From Hyphomicrobiales bacterium (GTDB taxonomy: Bacteria; Pseudomonadota; Alphaproteobacteria; Rhizobiales; Rhizobiaceae): a DNA stretch of 64,000 nucleotides. The position numbers and the translations under genes were made by a program. Shown here piece by piece: positions 42,273 through 51,071 of this stretch. The stretch lies in assembly GCA_900472395.1 (NCBI GenBank), contig UCHV01000007.1, positions 124,001 through 188,000 of the forward strand, in the 5' to 3' direction. The notes beneath the pieces were generated by a model. It did not search any database, was not told where the DNA came from, and was given only the letters and a program-made list of their open reading frames with translations. How positions within the stretch are numbered: the first letter of the stretch is position 1; every line of letters begins with the position of its first letter.

Positions 42273-44381
42273 TTACCAGCTCTGGCGCAGCGTGGCCATG
42301 ATGGTGCGACCTGCGTTGTAGAATTTTAGGCCTGAATTGTCGTCTCTTTGAGCGATATGCTTCTCGTCGAACAGGTTGCTGACGTTGAGCTGGAATGTCG
42401 TGTTCTCACGGACCTTGTAGGTAAAGGCGGCGTCGAACAGGATGGATTCCTCGCCGTAGGTGGTGTTCTCGATATTCGTGAAATATTCACCCATGTATCG
42501 CGCACCTAGCCCGAAGGTCATGTCACCACGTGCGCCTTCACCCTGAAGTGTGTAGGTGCCCCAGATGGAGGCTACGTTTTCCGGAACGCGCATCAGGCGA
42601 TGGCCATCGTTCTTGCCGCCGGGCTCATCGATATTGGAATCGATATAGCTGTACGCCGCGATAAGGTTGATGTTGTCGGTGACTTCGGCCTTGGCTTCCA
42701 GCTCGATACCGCGGTTTCTAACCTTGTTTACGGTGGTCGGCAGGTAAGTCACGTAGTCGTAGGTGGTGATGTTCGTTTTCGTCAGATCGTAGAACGATGC
42801 CGTGAACAGGGCAGGGAAAGCGTCCGGCTGATATTTTAAGCCGACCTCGTACTGCTTGCCCGTCGTGGGGTTTGCACCTGTTGCCGGCGGAGCAACGGAC
42901 TCGCCGTAGCTTGCGAAGGCGGCAAGTTCCGGAGTTATTTTGTAGCTGACGCCGATGCGCTTTGTGAACTCGCTGTGATCGTCTTGTTTGGTGACGCCAG
43001 CGTTTGTGTTGCTGAGATCGAGCCAGTCATTGCGCAGGCCTAGGCTGACGGTCAGCTTGTCTGCAAACGTCAATTCCTGCTGGAGATAAAGAGCTTTGGT
43101 CTTCTGGTCATTTGTCTCCAGCGACAGCGAGGTGCCAGCGGCCGGGCCGCCGGAATAAACCGGGTTCAGCCAGTTGATCGGCGGCGCACCCGTATAGAGC
43201 GTATAATTGTCCGACGTGTAGTCGTTGTATTCCACGCCGACCAGAGTGCGGCTATCGATGTTATCGAAATTCGCCTCGTAGGTCAGGTTGGCATCGACGA
43301 TGAACTGATCATAGGACTTGTCGTTGCCAAAAAAGTAGCGCGTGGCCGTATTCGGCGTTTTTTTGGTTTCTTGAAGATAGGCGCTGCCTGCGCTGACGGC
43401 GGAACTGCTGTAGCGGGCGTTGGAGTTGAACTTCAGGCCATTGCCAAAGTCGTGGTCGAACATCAGGCTGTAGCTGTTGCGGCTGACGTCGTTGAAGTAA
43501 TAGTCCGGTTCGCCGAAAAATGCTGAACGGTCGAACTCGCCTTCCAGCGGATAACCGCCGCTGCCCGGCACCCCCTTTTTGTTCAAGTGGTCGTAAACGA
43601 AGGTCAGGCTGGTTGCGTCGGTCGGGCGCCAGGTCAGGCCGCCCATGAAAAAGTTTTCATCGTCGCGGGAATAATCATATTCCGCATCGGCGCGCTGAAG
43701 CTTGCCGGTCAGACGATAGGAAAGCGTATCGTCCTTGGTGATGTTGTCGCCGAAATCGAAGCCAACTTCTTTGTGCGCATAAGAACCGCCGGTGGTATAA
43801 ATCTCGCCGAAGCGTTCGCTTTTCGGTCGCTTGGTCACATAGTTGACGGAGCCACCCGGTTCGGCCACGCCGAAGCCAGCGGAGCTCACGCCCTTGAGGA
43901 CCTCCATACGTTCGAAGGCATAGGGCTCTTCCTTGATGCCACCGAAAGTCCGGCCGATGGCAAGTCCATCGCGATACGTGTAGGGGGTAAAGCCACGGAT
44001 GTCGAAATAGTCAAACCGGTCATCGGAGCCGAAAAAGTCGGTAACGACGCCAGCCGTATATTGTACGACCTGCTCGACGCTGGTTGCGCCGCGTTCCTGA
44101 ATTTCCTTGGATGTGATGACTGAAACGGAAGCAGGTGTGGTCAGCACTTCAGTGGGTAGCTTGCCGGCGCCGGTCGTCTGCTTGGCGACAATCGACTTCG
44201 AATCGTCATCACCACCAGCTCCCGAGACGGTGATGGTCTGGAGAACGGTGCTGGAACCTGCATCCTGCGCGGCCGCGAGGCCGGGCGATAAAGCGATGAT
44301 CGCGGTGCAACTTAAAAGAACTGCGTGTGCTCCGTGAATGGAGATCCGTCGCTTGGCTCTGCCGGTTCGCTTGCTATCCAT
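42273..44381 (-). CDS. TonB-dependent outer-membrane siderophore receptor
   Basis: The 702-residue receptor has a signal peptide (cleaved near LAAAQ), a TonB box (TITVSG), the plug domain (TPASVSVITSKEIQERG through VNYVTKRPKSE) and a 22-strand beta-barrel ending in Trp, as outer-membrane proteins do. The plug resembles the FhuA/FpvA/FoxA group for hydroxamate-type ferri-siderophores, from memory. The exact ligand is unknown. No siderophore synthesis gene is nearby, so it may scavenge foreign siderophores. The ribosome site is weak. Confidence 0.92.
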   Translation of the reverse strand: MDSKRTGRAKRRISIHGAHAVLLSCTAIIALSPGLAAAQDAGSSTVLQTITVSGAGGDDDSKSIVAKQTTGAGKLPTEVLTTPASVSVITSKEIQERGATSVEQVVQYTAGVVTDFFGSDDRFDYFDIRGFTPYTYRDGLAIGRTFGGIKEEPYAFERMEVLKGVSSAGFGVAEPGGSVNYVTKRPKSERFGEIYTTGGSYAHKEVGFDFGDNITKDDTLSYRLTGKLQRADAEYDYSRDDENFFMGGLTWRPTDATSLTFVYDHLNKKGVPGSGGYPLEGEFDRSAFFGEPDYYFNDVSRNSYSLMFDHDFGNGLKFNSNARYSSSAVSAGSAYLQETKKTPNTATRYFFGNDKSYDQFIVDANLTYEANFDNIDSRTLVGVEYNDYTSDNYTLYTGAPPINWLNPVYSGGPAAGTSLSLETNDQKTKALYLQQELTFADKLTVSLGLRNDWLDLSNTNAGVTKQDDHSEFTKRIGVSYKITPELAAFASYGESVAPPATGANPTTGKQYEVGLKYQPDAFPALFTASFYDLTKTNITTYDYVTYLPTTVNKVRNRGIELEAKAEVTDNINLIAAYSYIDSNIDEPGGKNDGHRLMRVPENVASIWGTYTLQGEGARGDMTFGLGARYMGEYFTNIENTTYGEESILFDAAFTYKVRENTTFQLNVSNLFDEKHIAQRDDNSGLKFYNAGRTIMATLRQSW

Positions 44382-44765
44382 TGTCTACGTTCCAAAGTTA
44401 GAAAAATACTTGAGGAAGCCGGCGCGCAAACGCTCACATCCTCGCTGCGGAGATTTCGCATGAAGCAAACTCCGCAAATCCAGCCAAAAACGGAGGTGTG
44501 CGGTAACGCCGACGTGATTTCCCCGGAGGCTTACTAACCTGAGCTCACTTGTCAGGTATTGTACCTTTCCGGCAATTTGTAAAAAACCATTGAGCTTTTC
44601 CGACGCTTTGTCCGCTTGGCTACGGGATTCGTCTGTAATGTGGCCAAGTTGCAACCGATGTGCCGACTGGGTCTGCCCCCATGCCGCCAGTTGTTCGTAT
44701 TGACCGGCGCTGATTCTCACGTGCGGAGCTTTTCAAAACGGGATATGTCCTTCATCTGAAGACAT
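44382..44765. other. Intergenic stretch upstream of the TonB receptor and DUF2478 gene
   Basis: These 384 bp separate two divergent genes. A 111-codon open frame on the minus strand (44385-44720) has no ribosome site and no recognisable content, so I treat it as non-coding. Iron-responsive elements (RirA/Irr/Fur) are expected here, but I could not point to one with confidence. Confidence 0.4.
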
Positions 44766-45317
44766 ATGGATCAGTATATGCGCCCGGATTCTGCGCCCGC
44801 GACACTTGCCGCTATCACCCTCATCAATTCCGCATCCGCAGAACCCCTACTCGATTCAATCGTCGGGTCTCTCAAGCGCCACGCCGTGGCGGTTGGAGGT
44901 TATCTGCAGCGGGAATACCCTGCGCCAGCCGGACATGATGCCGAAGTCGTCGTGGAAGATATCGAGACGGGCGAAGCGTTTGCCATCATGCAGCCGCGTG
45001 GTGGCGTCGGTTCCGGTTGCCGTCTCAATCCGGGCGTACTCGCGGATGTCACCGGGCGCGCACTGGCACGGCTGGATGGTGATATCGACATCCTCGTGCT
45101 CAACCGTTTCGGTCGTAGCGAAACTGAAGGCAGCGGCTTGCGCAGCGTATACGAAAAGGCCATCGAACGTGGTCTGCCGGTCCTGACCTCGGTCAAGCCT
45201 GAACATGTCGAGGCCTGGCAGGCCTATACCGGCGAAATGTCCGTGCTTTTGCCTTTCGATGAAACCGCCGTGCTCGATTGGTGCCGCGCGGTTCTGCGGC
45301 TTCAGGCCGGGGCCTGA
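44766..45317 (+). CDS. DUF2478 family protein
   Basis: The 183-residue protein matches DUF2478, whose members usually lie beside molybdate or iron transport genes, with the hallmark LNRFGRSETEGSG (about residues 117-129) and the SVKPEHVEAWQAYTG end region. It begins with a possible nucleotide-binding-like strand (LAAITLINSA) but no P-loop is seen. It faces the receptor divergently and the importer convergently. Its biochemical role is unknown to me. Confidence 0.8.
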   Translation: MDQYMRPDSAPATLAAITLINSASAEPLLDSIVGSLKRHAVAVGGYLQREYPAPAGHDAEVVVEDIETGEAFAIMQPRGGVGSGCRLNPGVLADVTGRALARLDGDIDILVLNRFGRSETEGSGLRSVYEKAIERGLPVLTSVKPEHVEAWQAYTGEMSVLLPFDETAVLDWCRAVLRLQAGA

Positions 45318-45323
45318 TCCGTT

Positions 45324-45923
45324 TCAATCCGGCGCGTCGATGATCGGCGCAAACGTCGTGGCATTGAAAACTTCCAGCCGCGCTTCATTCTTGGGAAATG
45401 CAAGAACGGTAAGACTGGCCGGCCCGACCGGGATGATACGAGCAGGCGGCAAGCCGAGCGCACCGTCGAGGGCCGCGCGGATAACGCCGCCATGGCAGAC
45501 CATCAGCACCGTTTCCGCATCTGCTGCAATCGCCCGATCCAGCGCCAAGCCGACGCGGCTGCGAAAATCCGGCCAGATCTCGCCGTTTTCCGGCGCAAAC
45601 GTTCCGGCTCGCCATCCCGCATAGGCGCCGGGTGCATCGGCCATGAGTTGGGCGATCTCCATCCCGGTCCAGGCGCCCACATTCTGTTCGCGCAAGAGCG
45701 GTTCGCGCACGGCATCTTCGTGGCCGAGAAGAGCTGCGGTATCGGCCGCGCGCTTGAGGTCCGAGGTGAGGATAAGGCCGGGGTTGAAGCTGGCAACCAT
45801 AGGTGCCAGCGCGCGGGCCTGCTGCCTGCCGCGCTGCGAAAGTTCGATATCGGCCTGTCCCTGCAGGCGGCGGATGGCGTTCCATTCGCTTTCGCCATGT
45901 CGAACCAGAAGGATGCGTTTCAT
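45324..45923 (-). CDS. Histidine phosphatase (phosphoglycerate-mutase-like)
   Basis: The 199-residue protein has the RHGESEWN motif with the phospho-acceptor His9, plus LTSDLKRAADTA and VCHGGVIRAAL with the second catalytic His. It starts inside the ATPase stop (ATGA), so it is the last gene of the binding protein-permease-ATPase operon. A phosphatase coupled to an importer suggests that the imported compound is a phosphate ester or becomes one. Confidence 0.9.
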   Translation of the reverse strand: MKRILLVRHGESEWNAIRRLQGQADIELSQRGRQQARALAPMVASFNPGLILTSDLKRAADTAALLGHEDAVREPLLREQNVGAWTGMEIAQLMADAPGAYAGWRAGTFAPENGEIWPDFRSRVGLALDRAIAADAETVLMVCHGGVIRAALDGALGLPPARIIPVGPASLTVLAFPKNEARLEVFNATTFAPIIDAPD

Positions 45924-46960
45924 GAAATGCGTGTTCCCTGTTTGTCGAAAATTGCCGCCGGCGCGGCTGGCAGGCGGAAGCGCAGCTTGCCCGAAGGCCG
46001 CGCCACCTGGTCGGAGACGGCGGTGATACGAATGCCGTTTGCGATACCTGTCACCAGAAATCGCCCGGCCATCGGCACCACCTCGGCAAGAACCGCCTCG
46101 AATGTGCGCGGACCGTCCTCGTCGGCCAGCACGATCTGCTCGGCCCGCACCATGGCGTGGCCGGAAAAGCCTCGTAGAAGCGGATCAGGCATGGTTGCGA
46201 ACCACATGCCGTTTTCGATCGGGATCAGGTTGGCGGCAGGCGTGCCCACGAACCCGGCGACGAAGGCGGAGGCGGGCTCGGCCAGCAGCCTGTCCGGCGC
46301 GTCGAACTGTTCGATACGACCGTTGTTCATCACCGCGACATGGGAGGCCATGGTCATCGCCTCGACCTGATCGTGGGTGACGTAGACGGCAGTCGCTCCC
46401 GTCGCGGCATGCACTCTCAAAAGTTCGAAGCGCATTTCCACGCGCAGTGTGGCGTCGAGGTTTGACAGCGGCTCATCGAACAACATCACTTTCGGGCGCG
46501 GCGCGATCATCCGGGCAAGCGCCACACGCTGTTGCTGGCCGCCGGAAATCTCGCCGGGATAACGGTTGGCCAGCTTCTCTATGCCCAACATTTCCATGGC
46601 TTCCAGCACGCGCATACGGCGTTTGTCGGTCGGTAATTTCGCGACCTTCAGCGGCCATTCGATATTGCCGGCGACAGTCATGTGCGGCCACAGCGCATAG
46701 GACTGGAAAACCAGGCCGGCATTGCGATCGGCCGGCGGCAGTGAAAAGCCCGTTCCGCCATCGGCAACGACGGTGTCGCCAAACTGCATTTTTCCGGATG
46801 TCGGCTGGTCGAGGCCCGCCAGCATGCGCAGCATCGTGCTTTTGCCGCAACCGGAAGGACCGAGCAGCACGAGAAAGGAACCTTCCGGCACGGAAAAGCT
46901 GACGTCGGAAACGGCATTGGTTGCGCCGAAGGATTTTGTGATCTTGTCGAGGGAAATCAC
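45920..46960 (-). CDS. ABC importer ATPase (FbpC/PotA type)
   Basis: The 346-residue ATPase has GPSGCGKST, ISGGQQQRVALARMI and LFDEPLSNLDA, plus a C-terminal TOBE-like domain from about residue 240. It follows the two-domain permease by 9 bp. The FbpC family serves iron(III), sugar-phosphate and aminoethylphosphonate importers, so the substrate is not fixed by this gene. Confidence 0.93.
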   Translation of the reverse strand: MISLDKITKSFGATNAVSDVSFSVPEGSFLVLLGPSGCGKSTMLRMLAGLDQPTSGKMQFGDTVVADGGTGFSLPPADRNAGLVFQSYALWPHMTVAGNIEWPLKVAKLPTDKRRMRVLEAMEMLGIEKLANRYPGEISGGQQQRVALARMIAPRPKVMLFDEPLSNLDATLRVEMRFELLRVHAATGATAVYVTHDQVEAMTMASHVAVMNNGRIEQFDAPDRLLAEPASAFVAGFVGTPAANLIPIENGMWFATMPDPLLRGFSGHAMVRAEQIVLADEDGPRTFEAVLAEVVPMAGRFLVTGIANGIRITAVSDQVARPSGKLRFRLPAAPAAIFDKQGTRIS

Positions 46961-46969
46961 GGTGTGACC

Positions 46970-48697
46970 TCAGTTGAAGGATTGGCGACGACGGCCGCGC
47001 AGAAGCGTGGCGGCACCGGTGGCCAGCATGGAGATGATCAGGATGACCAGCGTTACCGCATTGGCAAACTGGTGGAACCCGTCGGATGCGTAGGAATAGG
47101 ACAGCACGGCCAGAAGCGGCGAGGTCGGCGTGTAGAGAAGAATGGTGATGGCCAGGTCGCCGATGACATTCACGAAGGTTATCAGCAGTCCCGCGGCGAT
47201 GCCGCGTGCCGCCAGCGGAAGCGTGATGGCCCCGAGCCTGCGGAAAAACCCGGCGCCTGTCATCCGCGCCGCCTCGTCGATATCGCCGGAGATCTGCGAG
47301 ACCGTTGCTCGCCCTGTCTGTACCGCGAAGGGCAGCATGGCGGCGGTGAGCGCGAGCGTCAGCAGCACTTTGGTGCCGTAAAGCGCCGGCAACGGCCCGA
47401 TCGGCGCTCCGTAGAGCGCGATATAGGCGGCGGCGAAGGCGATGCCGGGGAGGAGCATGGGCAGAAAGCTGAGCTGCGAAACCAGGTTGCTGAGCGCGGG
47501 GACCTTTTGGCGGGTCAGGGCCACGGCGATGAGGATGCCGATAATGTTGGAAGCGAGCGCGACGGATGCTCCCAGGATCAGTGTGGTCGTCAGCGCTGAG
47601 AGAAGCTGCGGATTATGAAATATGCCCGGCTGACCGCGGGCAAAGGCCGGATCTGCGGTGCCGGTCCAGTAATGCAGCGTCCAATCGGAAAACAGCGCGA
47701 GCGAAGAGGGCGCAAGACTTGCGGCGACGAGCAGCAGGATCGGCAGAATTGTGGTGAGAACACAGATCACCCATGCGGCGACCGTGAGCGGCAGGCGTGC
47801 GCCGCCAAGCGCGAAGCGGCGCGGTTTCGCGCCCTTGCCGCCGATCGTCGCAAAACTGCGTCGGCCGGAGAGCATACGGTTGCCGAGCCCTAGAAAAATC
47901 GCGGAAATGCCGATCAGCAGGATGGCGAGAACGTAACCGCGCTCTGTCTGGCCGATCTCGATCATGCCGAACAGGCGCGTGGAGAGCGTCTGCATGCGGA
48001 CCGGCAGGCCGAGAAGGGCAGGGGCTGCAAAGTTGGAAACGGCACCGGCAAAAGCCAGCGAGCCGCCGGCGATGATGGCGGGGGTAACGACCGGCAGCAC
48101 GATGCCGAACAGGATACGTTTTCGCGAGGCTCCGGTCATCTGCGCGGCTTCGACAAGGTCACCGTTGACGGTGGCAAGCGATGCGGCAATCACGGTGAAT
48201 GCGAGCGCATAATAATGGGCGATCAGCACGACGATGGTCGGTGCCGTGCCCCAGGATAACCAGTCGGGCACTGCAAAACCGAGGCCTTCCAGCAGCCCGC
48301 CGCCACCGCCGACGCGACCGTTGCGAAACACGGTGCCCCAGGCAAGCGCCGTGGCAAAACTCGGGATCATGAAGGGCAGGGTTGCCATGAAGGCGATGAC
48401 CGGACGGCCGGGGATGTCGGTCATCACAACCAGCCAGGCCAGAAATCCACCCAGCAGAACGCAACCGCTCGCGACTCCGAAGCCGATGATCAACGTGTTG
48501 ATCGTCGGACGCCAGAAGAGGTTTTGGGAAAGGCGGCTGGCCAGCACATCGCTCCATGCACCGGCTGACGGGTAGAGCGTCTGCACAAGAATGGTGGCAA
48601 GCGGCGCCGCCACCAGCGCAACGAGTGCCAGCGCCATGATCAGCGTCAGCCCGTATCTGTTGAATGCTGAACCGATTGGCCCGAGCAGGGTGGTCAT
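46970..48697 (-). CDS. Fused two-domain ABC importer permease (FbpB/ThiP type)
   Basis: The 575-residue protein contains two permease halves, each with about six membrane segments and an EAA loop (VEAAQMTGASRKRILFGIVLP near residue 190; IDEAARMTGAGFFRRLGAITLP near 475). ATG 48697 follows GGAG by 6 nt and is preferred over the in-frame TTG 12 bases upstream. It is separated from its binding-protein gene by a palindromic mosaic. Confidence 0.93.
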   Translation of the reverse strand: MTTLLGPIGSAFNRYGLTLIMALALVALVAAPLATILVQTLYPSAGAWSDVLASRLSQNLFWRPTINTLIIGFGVASGCVLLGGFLAWLVVMTDIPGRPVIAFMATLPFMIPSFATALAWGTVFRNGRVGGGGGLLEGLGFAVPDWLSWGTAPTIVVLIAHYYALAFTVIAASLATVNGDLVEAAQMTGASRKRILFGIVLPVVTPAIIAGGSLAFAGAVSNFAAPALLGLPVRMQTLSTRLFGMIEIGQTERGYVLAILLIGISAIFLGLGNRMLSGRRSFATIGGKGAKPRRFALGGARLPLTVAAWVICVLTTILPILLLVAASLAPSSLALFSDWTLHYWTGTADPAFARGQPGIFHNPQLLSALTTTLILGASVALASNIIGILIAVALTRQKVPALSNLVSQLSFLPMLLPGIAFAAAYIALYGAPIGPLPALYGTKVLLTLALTAAMLPFAVQTGRATVSQISGDIDEAARMTGAGFFRRLGAITLPLAARGIAAGLLITFVNVIGDLAITILLYTPTSPLLAVLSYSYASDGFHQFANAVTLVILIISMLATGAATLLRGRRRQSFN

Positions 48698-48735
48698 GTG
48701 GTACTCCAAAAATGTCTGGGCGGTGTGTGGGGCTT

Positions 48736-48912
48736 GCCCCTCACCAACAAAATCTACGACTTAGCTGAAGCTAAGTTCGTGATTTTGTATCCTCTCCCGC
48801 AAGGGGAGAGGTAGAGTTGCCGAGATCGCCGCGCGTTCCCTCTCCCCTTGCGGGAGAGGAAGCAATTTCAATTCTTAGCGTAGCTAAGTGTTAGAAATTG
48901 CAGGTGAGGGGC
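48736..48912. repeat. Nested palindromic mosaic element inside the importer operon
   Basis: Terminal inverted repeats GCCCCTCACC (48736-48745) and GGTGAGGGGC (48903-48912) enclose four hairpins: 48749-48786 (AAAATC../..GATTTT around CTTAGC/GCTAAG), 48791-48811 (CCTCTCCC/GGGAGAGG), its inverted copy at 48839-48859, and GCAATTTC../..GAAATTGC around CTTAGC/GCTAAG (48862-48902). The element is near-symmetrical as a whole and non-coding. Confidence 0.75.
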
Positions 48913-48940
48913 TAACTCGTATGGCCCCACCCCCAAAACC

Positions 48941-50053
48941 TCACTGCAGTGCCAGAATGAAATCAGCCACCTCGGCGCGGATCTTGGCGGTCTCCTGCGG
49001 TGCCATCTGCCAGCCCTTGAACTCGGCGAGCGGAATGGCATCCTTGTGCGGCTTGATGTCGGAACGTGTGGCCCAGTCGCCAGCCACGTAGAAAGGCTTG
49101 AAGCCTTCGCCGCCGGTCTCGCTGTCGTCGCCCATCATGAAATCGACGGCGAGGCGGGCAGCGGCAGGGCTTGCAGGCTTCGGGTTCAGCGCCAGCATCG
49201 CCGGGAAAACGATGCCGTTGGAAGGCGACACATCGTTGGCCACCTGCAGTGCCCAGCCCTCATCCTCGTTGTCGCGGCGGTCGGAATAGCTGGTGAAGCC
49301 GATCGGCGGCTTTTCCTGCCCCTTGGCGCCGATCGCCTTGTTGACGTCGTCGGTCGAGCCGACCAGAACGAGGTCGTTGGCAAACAGGTCGGCGATGAAC
49401 TGCTGGCCGGCGTTTTCGTTGCCGTCGGTAAGTTCGATCTTCTTGCCGAAGGTGGCTTCGTAAGCCGTGGCCATCTCGTCGGATTTCAGGACGATTTCGG
49501 TCATCAGGTCGAGGTAGTCACCGCGCTGCAGCGGATCGACCATGATCACGCGGCCCTTCCATTCCGGCTTTGTCAGGTCCCAGAGGTTCTTGACCGGAGA
49601 GCCGTTCGGATAGGCGTCCTCGTTATACATCAATACCTTAGTGGAAAGGCGCTGCGCCAGAAGCGGAGTCTTGAAGCTCTCTGCAAGATCACCTGCAACA
49701 CGCGGCGGCACGTAAGCGGCAACCAGCTTGTTGGCGAAAAGCTCGGTCAGAACCACCGGCGCGTCGGAAATGTAAATCACGTCGGCACCGGCCAGGCCGG
49801 CCTGCGCCTCGCTCTTGATGCGCGCGATCTGCTCGGTGGATGACATGTCGAATGTCACCATGTCGATGCCCGGATACGCGGCCTCGAAAGCTTTTTCCAC
49901 CCGGCCGATCCGGCTGGTGAAAGCATAAACCGTAACCTTTCCTTCCTGTTTGGCCTGCGGCAGCAGGTCGGCGGCGGACTTGGTATCGAGTTCGTGCGCG
50001 AAAGCGGCGGTGGTCATCAGCAATGCAGCGGATGTTGTCAGAAGGCGGCGCAT
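48941..50053 (-). CDS. FbpA/AfuA-type periplasmic binding protein
   Basis: The 370-residue protein has a signal peptide (MRRLLTTSAALLMTTAAFA) and a type II periplasmic-binding fold (KVTVYAFTSRIGRVEKAFEAAYPGI). The tandem tyrosines that bind Fe(III) in FbpA are not seen. The operon contains an RpiR regulator and a phosphatase, so a phosphorylated sugar or phosphonate is a reasonable ligand, as for AfuA. GGAG lies 9 nt before the ATG. The repeat after its stop may limit readthrough to the permease. Confidence 0.88.
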   Translation of the reverse strand: MRRLLTTSAALLMTTAAFAHELDTKSAADLLPQAKQEGKVTVYAFTSRIGRVEKAFEAAYPGIDMVTFDMSSTEQIARIKSEAQAGLAGADVIYISDAPVVLTELFANKLVAAYVPPRVAGDLAESFKTPLLAQRLSTKVLMYNEDAYPNGSPVKNLWDLTKPEWKGRVIMVDPLQRGDYLDLMTEIVLKSDEMATAYEATFGKKIELTDGNENAGQQFIADLFANDLVLVGSTDDVNKAIGAKGQEKPPIGFTSYSDRRDNEDEGWALQVANDVSPSNGIVFPAMLALNPKPASPAAARLAVDFMMGDDSETGGEGFKPFYVAGDWATRSDIKPHKDAIPLAEFKGWQMAPQETAKIRAEVADFILALQ

Positions 50054-50116
50054 GGACGTGGCTCCGTTATGAGGTCTGAGCCGCTTGTATGGTTTTCTTG
50101 CTACAGTTTTATGACG

Positions 50117-50132
50117 TGCAAGTTATCTTGCA
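50117..50132 (-). promoter_or_regulatory. Palindromic operator candidate for the RpiR regulator
   Basis: TGCAAG-TTAT-CTTGCA is a perfect 6+6 inverted repeat lying 2 bp past the rpiR-type stop and 63 bp before the binding-protein start, overlapping the likely promoter of the importer operon. Confidence 0.5.
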
Positions 50133-50134
50133 AT

Positions 50135-50992
50135 TCAGGTTTCGAATCTTGCGATCAGGTCTCCCAGCCTGTCGAGCGTGGCGAGTGCGTCCGGCCCGCG
50201 TCGCTCCGCCAGGGCAAGGATGATGGCGTTGCAGATCGCCATCGGCACGGTCAGCGTTTGAAAGCTGTCGGGCATGCCAGCCCGGGGTGCGGATAGCAGA
50301 ACATCCGGGTTGGGCGTCAAGGACGGACCGACCGTTCCCGAAATCACCACCGTTCTGGCCTTGGTCTCGGTCGCCACCTGCATCAGCCGTTCATAATCCG
50401 GCGGCTGGCGGCGGAAAGCGAAAAGCAACAGCGCGTCGTCGGCTGAAAGCGTGAGCATCTGTTCGGCCAGATCACGCGGATTGCCGGAAAGCGGATGGCT
50501 GTCTATCCCAAGCCGGCGCAGCCGCCGTTCCATCAGCACGGACAGAACCTCGGCATTGCCATGACCGTAGATGAAGACGCGTCGGCAATCGAGCTTTTCG
50601 GCCGCTTCCAGAATGCGGGCATCGCTGATGTGATCGGTCATGGCCGTCAGCGCCGAAAGTTCGCTCGCCACCAGAAGCGGCAGAAAACCCTGTGAGCGGG
50701 CATCGCTCAACGTTGCTGAAATGCGCTCGGCCGGGTCGGCTACCTTCAGGTATTCGCGGCGCAATTCGTCGCGAAATTCGGCGTATGACGCAAATCCCAG
50801 TTTGCGGGCAAGGCGCGAGGTTGTTGCCTCATGCACACCGAGCCGGGCCGCAAATTCGCTCGATGTGCCGATCGCCACTTCGCGCGGCACACGCATCAGT
50901 TCGGAAATCAGCTTTTGCTCGGTCGAGGTCAGGCGGCCGGCGACAGCCTGTATCCGCTCGACCAGTGCCTTGTGAACGCGATCTTTCGTCAT
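50135..50992 (-). CDS. RpiR/MurR-family regulator (HTH + SIS)
   Basis: The 285-residue regulator has an N-terminal RpiR HTH (EFAARLGVHEATTSRLARKLGF, about residues 46-67) and a SIS domain (about 125-250; RRVFIYGHGNAEVLS) that binds phosphosugars. It lies 81 bp upstream of the FbpA-like gene on the same strand, so it probably controls that importer through the palindrome between them. Confidence 0.92.
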   Translation of the reverse strand: MTKDRVHKALVERIQAVAGRLTSTEQKLISELMRVPREVAIGTSSEFAARLGVHEATTSRLARKLGFASYAEFRDELRREYLKVADPAERISATLSDARSQGFLPLLVASELSALTAMTDHISDARILEAAEKLDCRRVFIYGHGNAEVLSVLMERRLRRLGIDSHPLSGNPRDLAEQMLTLSADDALLLFAFRRQPPDYERLMQVATETKARTVVISGTVGPSLTPNPDVLLSAPRAGMPDSFQTLTVPMAICNAIILALAERRGPDALATLDRLGDLIARFET

Positions 50993-51071
50993 CTCGCCAT
51001 GCCCGCCGTTGATCTGATGACCGGGCTATCCCGGCGCGCCTGCAAAATCAACGGCAAGGCTATGTGGCGTC

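Noticed and set aside
44385..44720. Possible 111-residue gene before the TonB receptor
   Set aside because: No ribosome site, no recognisable motif, and atypical codon use for this genome.
45324..50053. Straightforward annotation as a ferric-iron ABC importer
   Set aside because: The binding protein lacks the tandem tyrosine ligand pair, and the regulator and phosphatase point to a phosphorylated ligand. Iron is kept only as an alternative.
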